Shown piece by piece: positions 51,041-59,344 of a stretch of 64,000 nucleotides of DNA (its first letter is position 1; each line of letters begins with the position of its first letter). The notes beneath the pieces are model-generated. The model was not told the DNA's origin, ran no database searches, and worked only from the letters and a program-made list of their open reading frames with translations. Location: positions 1,302,001-1,366,000 of the forward strand of contig NZ_BCTK01000001.1 in NCBI RefSeq assembly GCF_001571245.1. Direction: 5' to 3'. This DNA comes from Achromobacter piechaudii NBRC 102461. Lineage in GTDB: Bacteria; Pseudomonadota; Gammaproteobacteria; Burkholderiales; Burkholderiaceae_B. The position numbers were made by a program, and so were the translations under genes.

Positions 51041-53620
51041 TTACGCGGTCAACGTCTGATCGTGGCCGGCCGCGTGGCTGAAATACCGCAGGCTGATTTC
51101 ATTGGACAGCGTGCTGGCGGCGTGCTCCAGCTGCGCGCATAACGCGAGTACGCCGGCGTACAGGCCTTGCGTTTGCCGCGACAGATCTGCCAGCGACACG
51201 CCCACCCCGTCGGGCGGCAACAGGTGAACCAGGTCGCGCCCCGGCCCCGCCACCGTATCGGGCAGGCGCGCGACTTCTTTGCGCAGCACGTTCAGCACAC
51301 AGGCCAGCGAGCGGGGGTTGGCCGGTTCCAGCACCAGCAGGTTCAACAGTGCAGGCACTTCCTGGCGGCCCGGGTAATAGGCGCGATACGTGATCTTGCT
51401 ATCGAACAGGTCCAGCAACATGTTGAACCCGCTGTCGCCCAGCACCGCGTTGCGGCGGAACAGTTCGCCCAGCAGGCCGGCCATGGCGGACAGGCGTTCG
51501 ATCTGGCGGCCGATGGTCAGGAGCCGCCAGCCGTCGTCGCGCGTCATGCGGTCGGTCTGCGAACCCGTGATGGCCGACAGCTGCATGGCCAGGTTGCGCA
51601 GGCCGCGCAGCACGTCGGGCGCGGACACGGGCGACTCGGCCTCGCGCGCCTTGCCGGCCGAGGCCATGCGCAAGAACCAGTCATGCGCGGTGACGACCAG
51701 CCGCCAGTGTTCGGGCGAGAGACGGTCGCGGATCTGGCCAGCGGCGAACGCCAGCGCGCCCAGGTTGCGCGCCACGCCGCCCTGCGCCTCGGCGCTGGCC
51801 AGCTCGGCCACCAGCGTCGACTCGAACACACGCGCCGACAAGGTGGGCGCGGCCGGCGCCAGCCCGCTGCGCCGGCACAGCGTTTCGACGGCCGCGAAGA
51901 GTTCGCCGGCGTTGTCCTCGTCGCTGTTCAGCCAGGTCAGCGCCACGGTCGCCAGGCGCACGTCGTTTTCCGCGCGTTCGGTATAGCGGCCCATCCAGAA
52001 CAGGTTTTCGGCGGCGCGGCTGGACACCGGGCGATGCGCCGGGGCGATGTCTTCCAGCCGCAGTTGCACGGGCAGCATCGAAAACGTATCCACCGCGCCG
52101 CGCGTCGTCACCCAGGTATCCATGCTGCTGCCGCCGCGCTGCATGGACACGATCTGCTGTTCGCGGTTGGCGATGCGGGTCAGCCCGCCCGGCAGCACGT
52201 TCCAGCCGCCCTCGCCGTCCGCGATGACAAAAACGCGCAACATCGCCGCGCGCGGCACGATATGGCCGGCGTTCCAGCTGGGCGCCTGCGACAGCGGCAG
52301 GTATTCCTGAAGGGTGTAGGCGTCGGGGTTTTCGGCGATACGCGCGTGTAGCGCAGCATATTCGGCGGGCGGCACCGCGCCCCCGATCACCGGTTCAAAA
52401 CCGCCCCGGGTATTGCTGGGGTAGGTGGACTTGACCACCATGCCGGGCAGATTGGCCAGGGCCTGCTCGCGCGCGGCGGCCTCGCCGCACCACCATGACG
52501 GCAACGACGGCAACAGCAGATCGGCGTCGAACAGCCGGCGGTTAATGGCGGGCAGAAAGCCGTTGATGGCCGGAGATTCCAGAAAGCTCGTGCCCAGCGA
52601 ATTGGCCACCAGCACATTGCCCGCGCGCATCACCTGCAACAGGCCGGGTACGCCCAAGGTGGAATCCGAGCGCAGTTCCAGCGGATCGCAAAAGTCATCA
52701 TCCAGCCGGCGCAGCACCGCGTGCACGCGTTCCAGGCCGTGCAGCGTCTTCAGGTACAACAGCTTGTCGCGCACGACGAGGTCGCCGCCTTCCACCAGCG
52801 TGATGCCCAGGTAGCGCGCCAGATAGGTCTGTTCGAAATAGGTTTCGTTGTACGGGCCCGGCGTCAGCAGCACGATGCGCGGCGGCGTCTGCGCGGTCAA
52901 GGCGCCGGGGCTGAGTTTGTACAGCATGTCCATCAGGCGACGGTAGCTGGTGGCCAGATGCTGCACCCGCAACTCTTTGAACGCCTCGGGGAACATGCCC
53001 GAAATGGTCAGCCGGTTCTCCAGCAGATACCCCAGGCCGGAAGGCGCCTGCGTGCGTTGCGACACGACCCACCAGCCGCCGTCGCTGGCGCGCGCCAGAT
53101 CGAAGGCCGCAATGTGCAGATAGGTGCCCCCGACGGGCTCGTAGCCACGCAGGGGCCGCAGATAGCCAGGGTGGCCCAGCACCAGCGCGGGCGGTATCAG
53201 CCTTTCGGCCAACAGCGTCTGCGGGCCATAGACGTCGGCCAGTATCTGGTTGAGCAAGGTGGCGCGCTGCCGCACCCCCTGTTCGATGGCCGACCAGTCG
53301 GTGTCGTCGATGACGAAAGGCAACAGGTCCAGCGACCAGGGCCGCGCCGACCCGTTGGCTTCGGCATAGATGTTGTAGGTGATGCCGTTTTCGCGGATCT
53401 GCCGCGCCACCCCGTCCACGCGCCGGTCCAGATCGGCGAAGCCGCTTGCGCCCAGCAGTTCAAAGAAACGGGGCCATGGTTCGCGCAATCGCGTCGCGCC
53501 CGAGGCATCGGGCGGCGCGCGCAGTTCGTCATAGTGCCCAGGCCTCGGGGGCAGCGCCGCATGAACCGCCAGGGATGCGACATCCTGCGACGGATCGGTC
53601 TGAAAAAGAAATTGCGGCAT
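51041..53620 (-). CDS. Circularly permuted ATP-grasp / alpha-E domain fusion protein
   Basis: An 859-residue protein with two domains. Residues about 60-510 form the circularly permuted ATP-grasp domain (DUF404/DUF407 group), with RQIRENGITYNIYAE, VLLTPGPYNETYFEQ, GLERVHAVLRRLDDDFCDPLELRSDS cited as RRLDDDFCDPLEL, LANLPGMVVKST and LQEYLPLSQAP. Residues about 535-850 form the helical alpha-E domain (DUF403), starting RAAENLFWMGRYTERAEN. ATP-grasp enzymes ligate a carboxylate to an amine through an acyl phosphate, so amide or peptide bond formation is expected. In many bacteria the two domains are separate genes; here they are fused. It is third in the leftward operon, 48 bases after the DUF2126 gene. 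Confidence 0.88.
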   Translation of the reverse strand: MPQFLFQTDPSQDVASLAVHAALPPRPGHYDELRAPPDASGATRLREPWPRFFELLGASGFADLDRRVDGVARQIRENGITYNIYAEANGSARPWSLDLLPFVIDDTDWSAIEQGVRQRATLLNQILADVYGPQTLLAERLIPPALVLGHPGYLRPLRGYEPVGGTYLHIAAFDLARASDGGWWVVSQRTQAPSGLGYLLENRLTISGMFPEAFKELRVQHLATSYRRLMDMLYKLSPGALTAQTPPRIVLLTPGPYNETYFEQTYLARYLGITLVEGGDLVVRDKLLYLKTLHGLERVHAVLRRLDDDFCDPLELRSDSTLGVPGLLQVMRAGNVLVANSLGTSFLESPAINGFLPAINRRLFDADLLLPSLPSWWCGEAAAREQALANLPGMVVKSTYPSNTRGGFEPVIGGAVPPAEYAALHARIAENPDAYTLQEYLPLSQAPSWNAGHIVPRAAMLRVFVIADGEGGWNVLPGGLTRIANREQQIVSMQRGGSSMDTWVTTRGAVDTFSMLPVQLRLEDIAPAHRPVSSRAAENLFWMGRYTERAENDVRLATVALTWLNSDEDNAGELFAAVETLCRRSGLAPAAPTLSARVFESTLVAELASAEAQGGVARNLGALAFAAGQIRDRLSPEHWRLVVTAHDWFLRMASAGKAREAESPVSAPDVLRGLRNLAMQLSAITGSQTDRMTRDDGWRLLTIGRQIERLSAMAGLLGELFRRNAVLGDSGFNMLLDLFDSKITYRAYYPGRQEVPALLNLLVLEPANPRSLACVLNVLRKEVARLPDTVAGPGRDLVHLLPPDGVGVSLADLSRQTQGLYAGVLALCAQLEHAASTLSNEISLRYFSHAAGHDQTLTA

Positions 53621-53668
53621 GGGGCTTCGAAGGGCGACGGGTGCGCCGGTTGGGACATCCGGAAAGGA

Positions 53669-56600
53669 TCAATCGTGCCTTAAATCCAACGAGAACGGAA
53701 ATTCCCGACTGATCTTCGCCGGCGCCACGTCCATGCGACCCGGCGTATGGCCCAGTTTCTCGAAGCGCGCCAGCCGCCGGCTCTCCGCCTCGTAGGCGTT
53801 GACCGGAAACGATTCCGGATTCAGCCCGCCCGGATGCGCTACGTGATAGGTGCAGCCGCCCAGGGAACGCTGGTTCCAGGTGTCGACAATATCGACCGTC
53901 AGCGGCACGTGCACCGGTATCGTCGGATGCAGCGCCGAGGGCGGCGACCACGCCTTGTAGCGCACGCCCGCCACGTATTCGCCCACGCGGCCCGTCGGTT
54001 GCAAGGGCAGCGCGCGTCCGTTGACCGTGACCACGTAGCGGTAGTCGTTCAAGCCGGACACCCGGATTTCCACCCGTTCCAGCGACGAATCTACATAGCG
54101 CACGGTGCCGGCCGAGGACCCCTCTTCGCCCATCACATGCCAGGGTTCCAACGCGCCGCGCAGTTCCAGATGGATGCCGCGCACGGCGACTTCGCCAAAC
54201 AACGGAAAGCGGAACTCGACGTGCGGCGCGAACCAGGCGGCGTCAAAGGCAAAGCCCGCTTCGTTCAGATCGGCCACGACGTCCTCGAAGTCCATCTTCA
54301 CGAAGGTGGGCAGCAGGAAGCGGTCGTGCAGCTCGGTGCCCCAGCGCGTCAGCCGCGCGGTATAGGGCGTCTTCCAGAAATGCGCGACCAAGCCGCGCAG
54401 CAGCAGTTGCTGCGCCAGGCTCATGCGCGCGTGCGGCGGCATTTCGAAGGCGCGCAATTCCAGCAGGCCCAGGCGGCCGGTGGCGCTGTCGGGGGAATAC
54501 AGCTTGTCGATGCAGAACTCCGAGCGGTGCGTATTGCCCGTGACATCGACCAAGATGTTGCGCAAGGCGCGGTCCACCATCCAGGGCGGCACCTGCTCAC
54601 CCTGCTCCGCGCAGCGCCGATGGATTTCCTGAAACGCCAGCTCCAGTTCATACACCTGATCGTTACGCGCTTCGTCGATGCGCGGCGCCTGGCTGGTGGG
54701 GCCGATGAACAGCCCGGAAAACAGGTACGACAAGGACGGATGGTTGACCCAATACGCCAGCAGGCTGGCCAGCACGTCCGGGCGCCGCAGGAACGGACTG
54801 TCCGCGGGCGTCGCGCCGCCCAGCACGAAGTGGTTGCCGCCCCCCGTGCCCGTGTGACGCCCGTCGGCCATGAATTTTTCCGTGGACAGCCGGGTCTCGA
54901 AGGCCGCTTCGTAAAGGAATTCCGTGTGATCCACCAGCTCGGCCCAGTTGCTGGCCGGGTGGATGTTCACCTCAATCACACCGGGGTCGGGCGTGACTTG
55001 CAGCACCTTCAGGCGCGGGTCGCGTGGCGGCGGATAGCCTTCCAGCACGATGGCCATGTCCAGGTCGCGGGCGGTGCCTTCCACCTGCTCCACCAGCGCC
55101 AGATAATCTTCCAGCCGCGCCAACGGCGGCATGAACACATACAGCACGCCGTTGCGGGTTTCGACGCACATCGCGGTGCGCGTCAGGCTGGCGGCGGACT
55201 CGAATCGGGCGGGCGCAGTGTCGTCCTGGGCCAGCGACGCTCCCGGTGCCCCACGCGACACGGCGTCGCCGTTGCGCCCCGACCGGGCCGATGCCGGCGA
55301 TGTTTGCGTCAGCATTGGCGCCGGGCCGGGCAAGGAACGGCGCGCCTCGAAGGGATCGCGCTCGGCCATGACCGGCAGGTCAGCCTCGGCCGCCCAGGGC
55401 AGCGAATCCAGCGGCAGGCGCAGGCCCATCGGCGAATCGCCGGGAAACAGGTACATGCGTTCATCGCGCAGGAACCATGGCCCCGATACCCACGGCCCGC
55501 CCTCGCCCGCCTGGATCGGCAGTGCGTAGCCGACGACGCTGTCCAGCTTCTGCTCGAACACCCGCCGCAGGCGCGCCCGGTCCAGCTCGTTGTCCAGCCG
55601 CGAATCGAAAGGATCCACGTTGACCGGCAGCCGGCGTTCGCGCCACAGATAATAGAAAACGTCCTCGTAGCCCGGAACGATGTAGCGCGCGTCCACCTCC
55701 AGCCGCTCGCACATGCGCGTGATGAAGCGGCGGGCGTCGGCCACCGTATAGGCGCTGCGCTGGCGCTCGTCGGCGAACAGCGCGGGATCGTCCCAGCAGG
55801 GATGGCCGTCGGCGCGCCAATAGATCGACAAGGCCCAACGCGGCAAGGGTTCGCCGGGATACCACTTGCCCTGCCCCAGATGCAGGAAGCCATTGCCGCC
55901 GTAGCGCGTGCGCAAACGGTTCAGCAGTTCCAGCGCGTAGCCGCGCTTGGTGGGGCCGAGCGCGGCCGTGTTCCATTCCTCGCCATCCCGGTCGGAGACC
56001 GACACGAAGGTCGGCTCGCCGCCCATCGTCAGACGCACGTCCATCTGGTCCAGCCGGTCATCGATGCGGTCGCCCAGGTCCAGGATGGCGCGCCACTGTT
56101 CGTCGCTATACGGCTTGGTGACGCGCGGCGATTCGAACACGCGCGTGACCGACATGGTGTGCGTGAATTCCACCTCGGCCTTGTCGACCGCCCCCGTCAC
56201 GGGCGCGGCGCTGCCGGGTTCGGGCGTGGCGGCCAGCGGGATGTGGCCTTCGCCCGCCAGCAGGCCCGACGTGGGATCCAGGCCGATCCACCCGGCCCCG
56301 GGCAGGTAGACCTCGCACCACGCATGCAGATCCGTGAAGTCCGACTGCGCGCCGCTGGGGCCATCGAGCGCGCGCACATCGGGCTTGAGCTGTATCAGAT
56401 AGCCCGACACGAAACGCGCGGCCAGCCCCAGGTGGCGCAGCGCCTGCACCAGCAGCCAGCCCGAATCGCGGCAGGACCCGGCGGCGCGCGTCAGCGTTTC
56501 TTCCGGCGTCTGCACGCCGGGCTCCATGCGGATCAGATAGCTGATTTCCTTGTGAACCTGCTGGTTCAGCGCCACCAGGAAGTCCACGGTCCGCTGCCGC

Positions 56601-57010
56601 CGCCCATCCACGCGCGACAGGAATTCGGCGAACAACGGCGTGGCCTCGTCGCACACGAGGTACGGGGCAAGCTCACGCGCCAGGCCCTCGTCATAGGCGA
56701 AGGGAAATTCCTCGGCGTCCGGCTCCAGGAAGAAGTCGAACGGGTTGTAGACCGCCATTTCGGCAACCAGGTCCACGGTGATCTTGAATTCGCGCGTCTT
56801 GCCCGGAAAGTTCAGCCGCGCCAGGTAATTGGCGAACGGATCCTGCTGCCAGTTCAGGAAATGTTCGGCCGGTTCGACCGTCAGCGAATACGACAGGATG
56901 GGGGTGCGGCTATGGGGCGCGGGCCGCAGGCGCAACACCTGCGCCGACAGACTGACCAGCCGGTCATAGTTGTATTGCGTGACGTGCTTGAGCGCTACGT
57001 GGATCGTCAA
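53669..57010 (-). CDS. Transglutaminase-like / DUF2126 fusion protein
   Basis: A 1113-residue protein, usual for this fusion family. It starts with a bacterial transglutaminase N-domain (VALKHVTQYNYDRLVSLSAQ, residues 4-23), then a papain-like core with Cys180 (GSCRDSGW), His229 (LHAWCEVY) and Asp245 (GLDPTSG). From about residue 290 to the end is DUF2126, with LTMGGEPTFVS, LGPTKRGYALELL, GQGKWYPGE, HTGTGGGNHFVLGG, and ALRNILVDVTGNTHRSEFCIDK cited as LVDVTGNTHRSE. The frame is open to 57469, but that extension is Arg/Pro/Thr-rich and overlaps the upstream gene in another frame. A TTG at 57010, six bases after GGAG, fits the start of the conserved domain. DUF2126 has no settled function; its HTGTGGGNH element recalls glutamine-synthetase-like amidoligases. 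Confidence 0.87.
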   Translation of the reverse strand: MTIHVALKHVTQYNYDRLVSLSAQVLRLRPAPHSRTPILSYSLTVEPAEHFLNWQQDPFANYLARLNFPGKTREFKITVDLVAEMAVYNPFDFFLEPDAEEFPFAYDEGLARELAPYLVCDEATPLFAEFLSRVDGRRQRTVDFLVALNQQVHKEISYLIRMEPGVQTPEETLTRAAGSCRDSGWLLVQALRHLGLAARFVSGYLIQLKPDVRALDGPSGAQSDFTDLHAWCEVYLPGAGWIGLDPTSGLLAGEGHIPLAATPEPGSAAPVTGAVDKAEVEFTHTMSVTRVFESPRVTKPYSDEQWRAILDLGDRIDDRLDQMDVRLTMGGEPTFVSVSDRDGEEWNTAALGPTKRGYALELLNRLRTRYGGNGFLHLGQGKWYPGEPLPRWALSIYWRADGHPCWDDPALFADERQRSAYTVADARRFITRMCERLEVDARYIVPGYEDVFYYLWRERRLPVNVDPFDSRLDNELDRARLRRVFEQKLDSVVGYALPIQAGEGGPWVSGPWFLRDERMYLFPGDSPMGLRLPLDSLPWAAEADLPVMAERDPFEARRSLPGPAPMLTQTSPASARSGRNGDAVSRGAPGASLAQDDTAPARFESAASLTRTAMCVETRNGVLYVFMPPLARLEDYLALVEQVEGTARDLDMAIVLEGYPPPRDPRLKVLQVTPDPGVIEVNIHPASNWAELVDHTEFLYEAAFETRLSTEKFMADGRHTGTGGGNHFVLGGATPADSPFLRRPDVLASLLAYWVNHPSLSYLFSGLFIGPTSQAPRIDEARNDQVYELELAFQEIHRRCAEQGEQVPPWMVDRALRNILVDVTGNTHRSEFCIDKLYSPDSATGRLGLLELRAFEMPPHARMSLAQQLLLRGLVAHFWKTPYTARLTRWGTELHDRFLLPTFVKMDFEDVVADLNEAGFAFDAAWFAPHVEFRFPLFGEVAVRGIHLELRGALEPWHVMGEEGSSAGTVRYVDSSLERVEIRVSGLNDYRYVVTVNGRALPLQPTGRVGEYVAGVRYKAWSPPSALHPTIPVHVPLTVDIVDTWNQRSLGGCTYHVAHPGGLNPESFPVNAYEAESRRLARFEKLGHTPGRMDVAPAKISREFPFSLDLRHD

Positions 57011-57086
57011 AGCCTGCTCCGGGTCGGCGGGGGCCGTCTGAGATTGTGGGGGCGCGCGGGGCGAGAGAGATAGAGAAGAAAGCGGA

Positions 57087-57884
57087 TCAGTGGTTCGATT
57101 GCACCTGCACCGACACGTCCATCGACAGCGTCGCGGCCGCGCCATGCAGCCAGCGCACCGGCGATGCGGATTCGTAATCGCGCGCCACCGCCAAGCGGCA
57201 GTGGCCGTCCGAGGCGAAGGCGGCATGGCTGACGTCCACGCTGACCCAGCCGTGCCCGGCCAGCCAGACGTCGGCCCAGCCGTGGCTGGCCGCGTCATCG
57301 CCGGCCCCGTGCCAGTAGCCGCTGACAAAGCGGGCCGGCGTACCGAAAGCGCGCACGCAGGCCAGCAACAGATGGGTCTGGTCGTGGCTGCCGCCGCGCC
57401 GGGCCGCCAGCACTTGCGGGGCGGGCAAGGCGGGGCTGCCGAAGCCCGGTTGGTAGGCCACGTGTTCACGGATCGCGGCGCTTAAGGTCAGCACGTCGTC
57501 CGCGCTATGCACGCCGCGCGGCACGACCCGCTGGCAAAAGGCGCGCACCGAGTCATCGCATTGCGTCAGCGCCGTGGGCACGCCGTAGATGTGGACGGGC
57601 AGCCGTTCGTCTTCGTCGCCTACATGGCCTTGCGCCAGCGGGTGGATATCGACCTGACCAAGCGCGTGGATTTCAATTTCGCTATGGGTGCGATGCAGCG
57701 TCAGCGTGTGTGTGATGTTGCCATAGGCGTCCACCTGGGGCTGGATTTCGCCGGGCGTCTGGATCTGCCATCGCAAAGCGTGTTGATGATCGTCGCGCCG
57801 GGGGGTCAGCCGCAGCGTCTGGATGGTGTAGTTGACGGGGGCGTCATAGCGATAGCGGGTCACGTGCTTGATGAGATGCTTCAT
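57087..57884 (-). CDS. Transglutaminase-like protein with Cys-to-Ser active-site change
   Basis: A 265-residue protein with the same plan as its intact paralogue encoded at 50061-51023: N-domain (IKHVTRYRYDAPVNY) then a papain-like core. At the nucleophile position RRGGSHDQTH has Ser166 where the family has Cys (GVCQDFAH). His201 (ASHGWADVW) and Asp217 (SVDVSHA) are kept, as is TPARFVSGYW. It is therefore either inactive as a cysteine enzyme, a serine variant, or a binding subunit. The ATG at 57884 has GGAG six bases upstream; a GTG four codons earlier is less likely. It is the first gene of the leftward operon, 76 bases before the TTG-started fusion gene. Confidence 0.85.
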   Translation of the reverse strand: MKHLIKHVTRYRYDAPVNYTIQTLRLTPRRDDHQHALRWQIQTPGEIQPQVDAYGNITHTLTLHRTHSEIEIHALGQVDIHPLAQGHVGDEDERLPVHIYGVPTALTQCDDSVRAFCQRVVPRGVHSADDVLTLSAAIREHVAYQPGFGSPALPAPQVLAARRGGSHDQTHLLLACVRAFGTPARFVSGYWHGAGDDAASHGWADVWLAGHGWVSVDVSHAAFASDGHCRLAVARDYESASPVRWLHGAAATLSMDVSVQVQSNH

Positions 57885-58381
57885 GAAAATCTCCACACTG
57901 CGGTCACGCTGGTCACGTCCGGGGCGGCGCGCCCTTCGCCCCTGACGCGTTGCGGCGGCGGGGCAAGACGGTCGATAGTAGCAACAAGACTATGAAATAA
58001 ATAAGCAACATGCATGCCAGTTCGTGGCCGGGCATGCGCGCGCCCGGGAAATGCTGCCGCTGCGGCGTACCGGTGCCGCATTCCTCCCGTATTGGTCCCC
58101 TTTTCCCCCCGCTGGGTGTCGCATTCACGCCGCATCAGCGTGACCGTTGCGCCCCCTGCGTTGGCCCGTTCATGCCCGATACGCAGCACTGAAGCACCAA
58201 AGCAGTGCGCGTGGCGCGTCACTTTTACAAGGCATTGCAAAATTGTTCCGCGCAAAACACGCCAAGGCGCGACGATCAGCGCAGCCACAATCTACAAAGC
58301 GCCGGACTATCGTTCAATACAGCGCACCGAGACGCAGGCACATTGCACGGGTTCTTCAAACGGCATCTACAGGAGCCACCC
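57885..58381. promoter_or_regulatory. 497-base divergent intergenic region
   Basis: This gap separates the leftward transglutaminase operon from the rightward hydrolase operon. An AT-rich island (about 57975-58010) contains, on the minus strand, the extended -10-like TGCTACTAT (57975-57983) about 84 bases before the transglutaminase start. On the right side TTGCAAAATTGTT near 58233 and an AT-richer stretch near 58290-58325 may hold the rightward promoter, but no convincing -35/-10 pair was found. Open frames crossing the gap look non-conserved. No RNA gene was recognised. Confidence 0.4.
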
Positions 58382-59035
58382 ATGTCCGTCACCGCCTTCG
58401 CCACCCCCGGCGCCAAGCTGTTGTCCCCCAAGGACCACACGCTGATCATGATCGACTTCCAGTCGCAGATGGCGTTCGCCACCCATTCCATCGACGCCGT
58501 CACGCTGCGCAACAACGCCGGGCTGGTGGCGCACGCCGCCGCCGGTTTTGGCGCGTCCACCATCCTGACGACCGTTGCCGAAAAGAGCTTTTCCGGCCCG
58601 ATGTTCGAAGAAGTCACCGCGCCCTTCCCCGGCCAGGCCCTGCTGGACCGCACGTCCATGAACACCTGGGAAGACGCCGCCGTCATCCGCCAGGTCAACG
58701 AAATCGGCAAGAAGCGCATCGTGCTGGCCGGCTTGTGGACCAGCGTGTGCATCGTCGGCCCGGCCCTGTCGGCGCTGGACCAGGGCTTTGAAGTCTATGT
58801 CATCACCGACGCCTGCGGCGACGTGTCCGTGGAAGCGCACAACCGCGCCGTCGAACGCATCGTGCAAGCTGGCGGCCAGCCGATCACGGCCCTGCAATAC
58901 CTGCTGGAAATGCAGCGTGACTGGGCGCGCACCGACACCTACGACATGACCACCGGCATCGCCAAGAAGTTCGGCGGCGCGTATGGCCTGGGCATCCTGT
59001 ACGCCAAGTCCATGTTCAATGCCCACGAAGGCTGA
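58382..59035 (+). CDS. Isochorismatase-family cysteine hydrolase (YcaC-like)
   Basis: A 217-residue alpha/beta hydrolase. Asp25 in LIMIDFQSQM and the nucleophile Cys123 in LWTSVCIVGPAL are spaced as in YcaC-type enzymes. DACGDVSVEAHNRAVERIVQAG, cited as DACGDVSVEAH, is the usual segment after the Cys. YcaC-like proteins are amidohydrolases of unsettled substrate. The ATG at 58382 has AGGAG seven bases upstream. The frame is open to 58205, but that extension is not conserved in style. It is the first gene of the rightward five-gene cluster, 12 bases before the XapX gene. Confidence 0.9.
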   Translation: MSVTAFATPGAKLLSPKDHTLIMIDFQSQMAFATHSIDAVTLRNNAGLVAHAAAGFGASTILTTVAEKSFSGPMFEEVTAPFPGQALLDRTSMNTWEDAAVIRQVNEIGKKRIVLAGLWTSVCIVGPALSALDQGFEVYVITDACGDVSVEAHNRAVERIVQAGGQPITALQYLLEMQRDWARTDTYDMTTGIAKKFGGAYGLGILYAKSMFNAHEG

Positions 59036-59047
59036 TAGGAGCCGCCC

Positions 59048-59344
59048 ATGAAGGTCTACCTTGTTTCGCTGGCGCTGGGCCTGTTGGTCGGCGTGATCTA
59101 TGCGCTGTTCAACGTCCGTTCGCCCGCGCCTCCGGTGATTGCGTTGGTAGGCCTTTTGGGCATCCTGGCAGGCGAACAGATACCGCCGCTCATCAAGCGC
59201 CTGGCCTCCGAACCGGCCACGCGCACGTCGTGGCTGCGCGAGCAGGTCAAGCCGCACATGTTCGGCGAACTGCCCAGCTGCCCCAAGGCAACCCCTCCTT
59301 CCGACACCAGCGCCGATACTTGCGGAGACAAGCGCCATGGTTGA
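59048..59344 (+). CDS. XapX domain-containing small membrane protein (DUF1427)
   Basis: A 98-residue protein with two hydrophobic helices: VYLVSLALGLLVGVIYALF and PPVIALVGLLGILAGEQ. The pattern GLLVGVIYALFNVRSPAPP and GLLGILAGE is the XapX signature. The roughly 45-residue tail is polar, with two Cys (ELPSCPK, ADTCGDK). It is probably an inner-membrane protein; the name derives from co-occurrence with xanthosine genes and no function is established. AGGAG precedes the ATG. The last eight bases overlap the amidohydrolase gene. Confidence 0.85.
   Translation: MKVYLVSLALGLLVGVIYALFNVRSPAPPVIALVGLLGILAGEQIPPLIKRLASEPATRTSWLREQVKPHMFGELPSCPKATPPSDTSADTCGDKRHG

Noticed and set aside
53747-57073. 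1108-codon open frame on the plus strand
   Set aside because: It lies antisense to the well-supported transglutaminase/DUF2126 gene. The translation is Arg/His/Gln/Ala-rich without motifs, which is expected from GC-biased third positions.
57011-57469. N-terminal extension of the transglutaminase/DUF2126 protein
   Set aside because: Overlaps the upstream transglutaminase gene in a different frame and is Arg/Pro/Thr/Trp-rich, with no domain similarity.
58205-58381. 59-codon N-terminal extension of the isochorismatase-like hydrolase
   Set aside because: AGGAG stands directly before the ATG at 58382 and family members start there.
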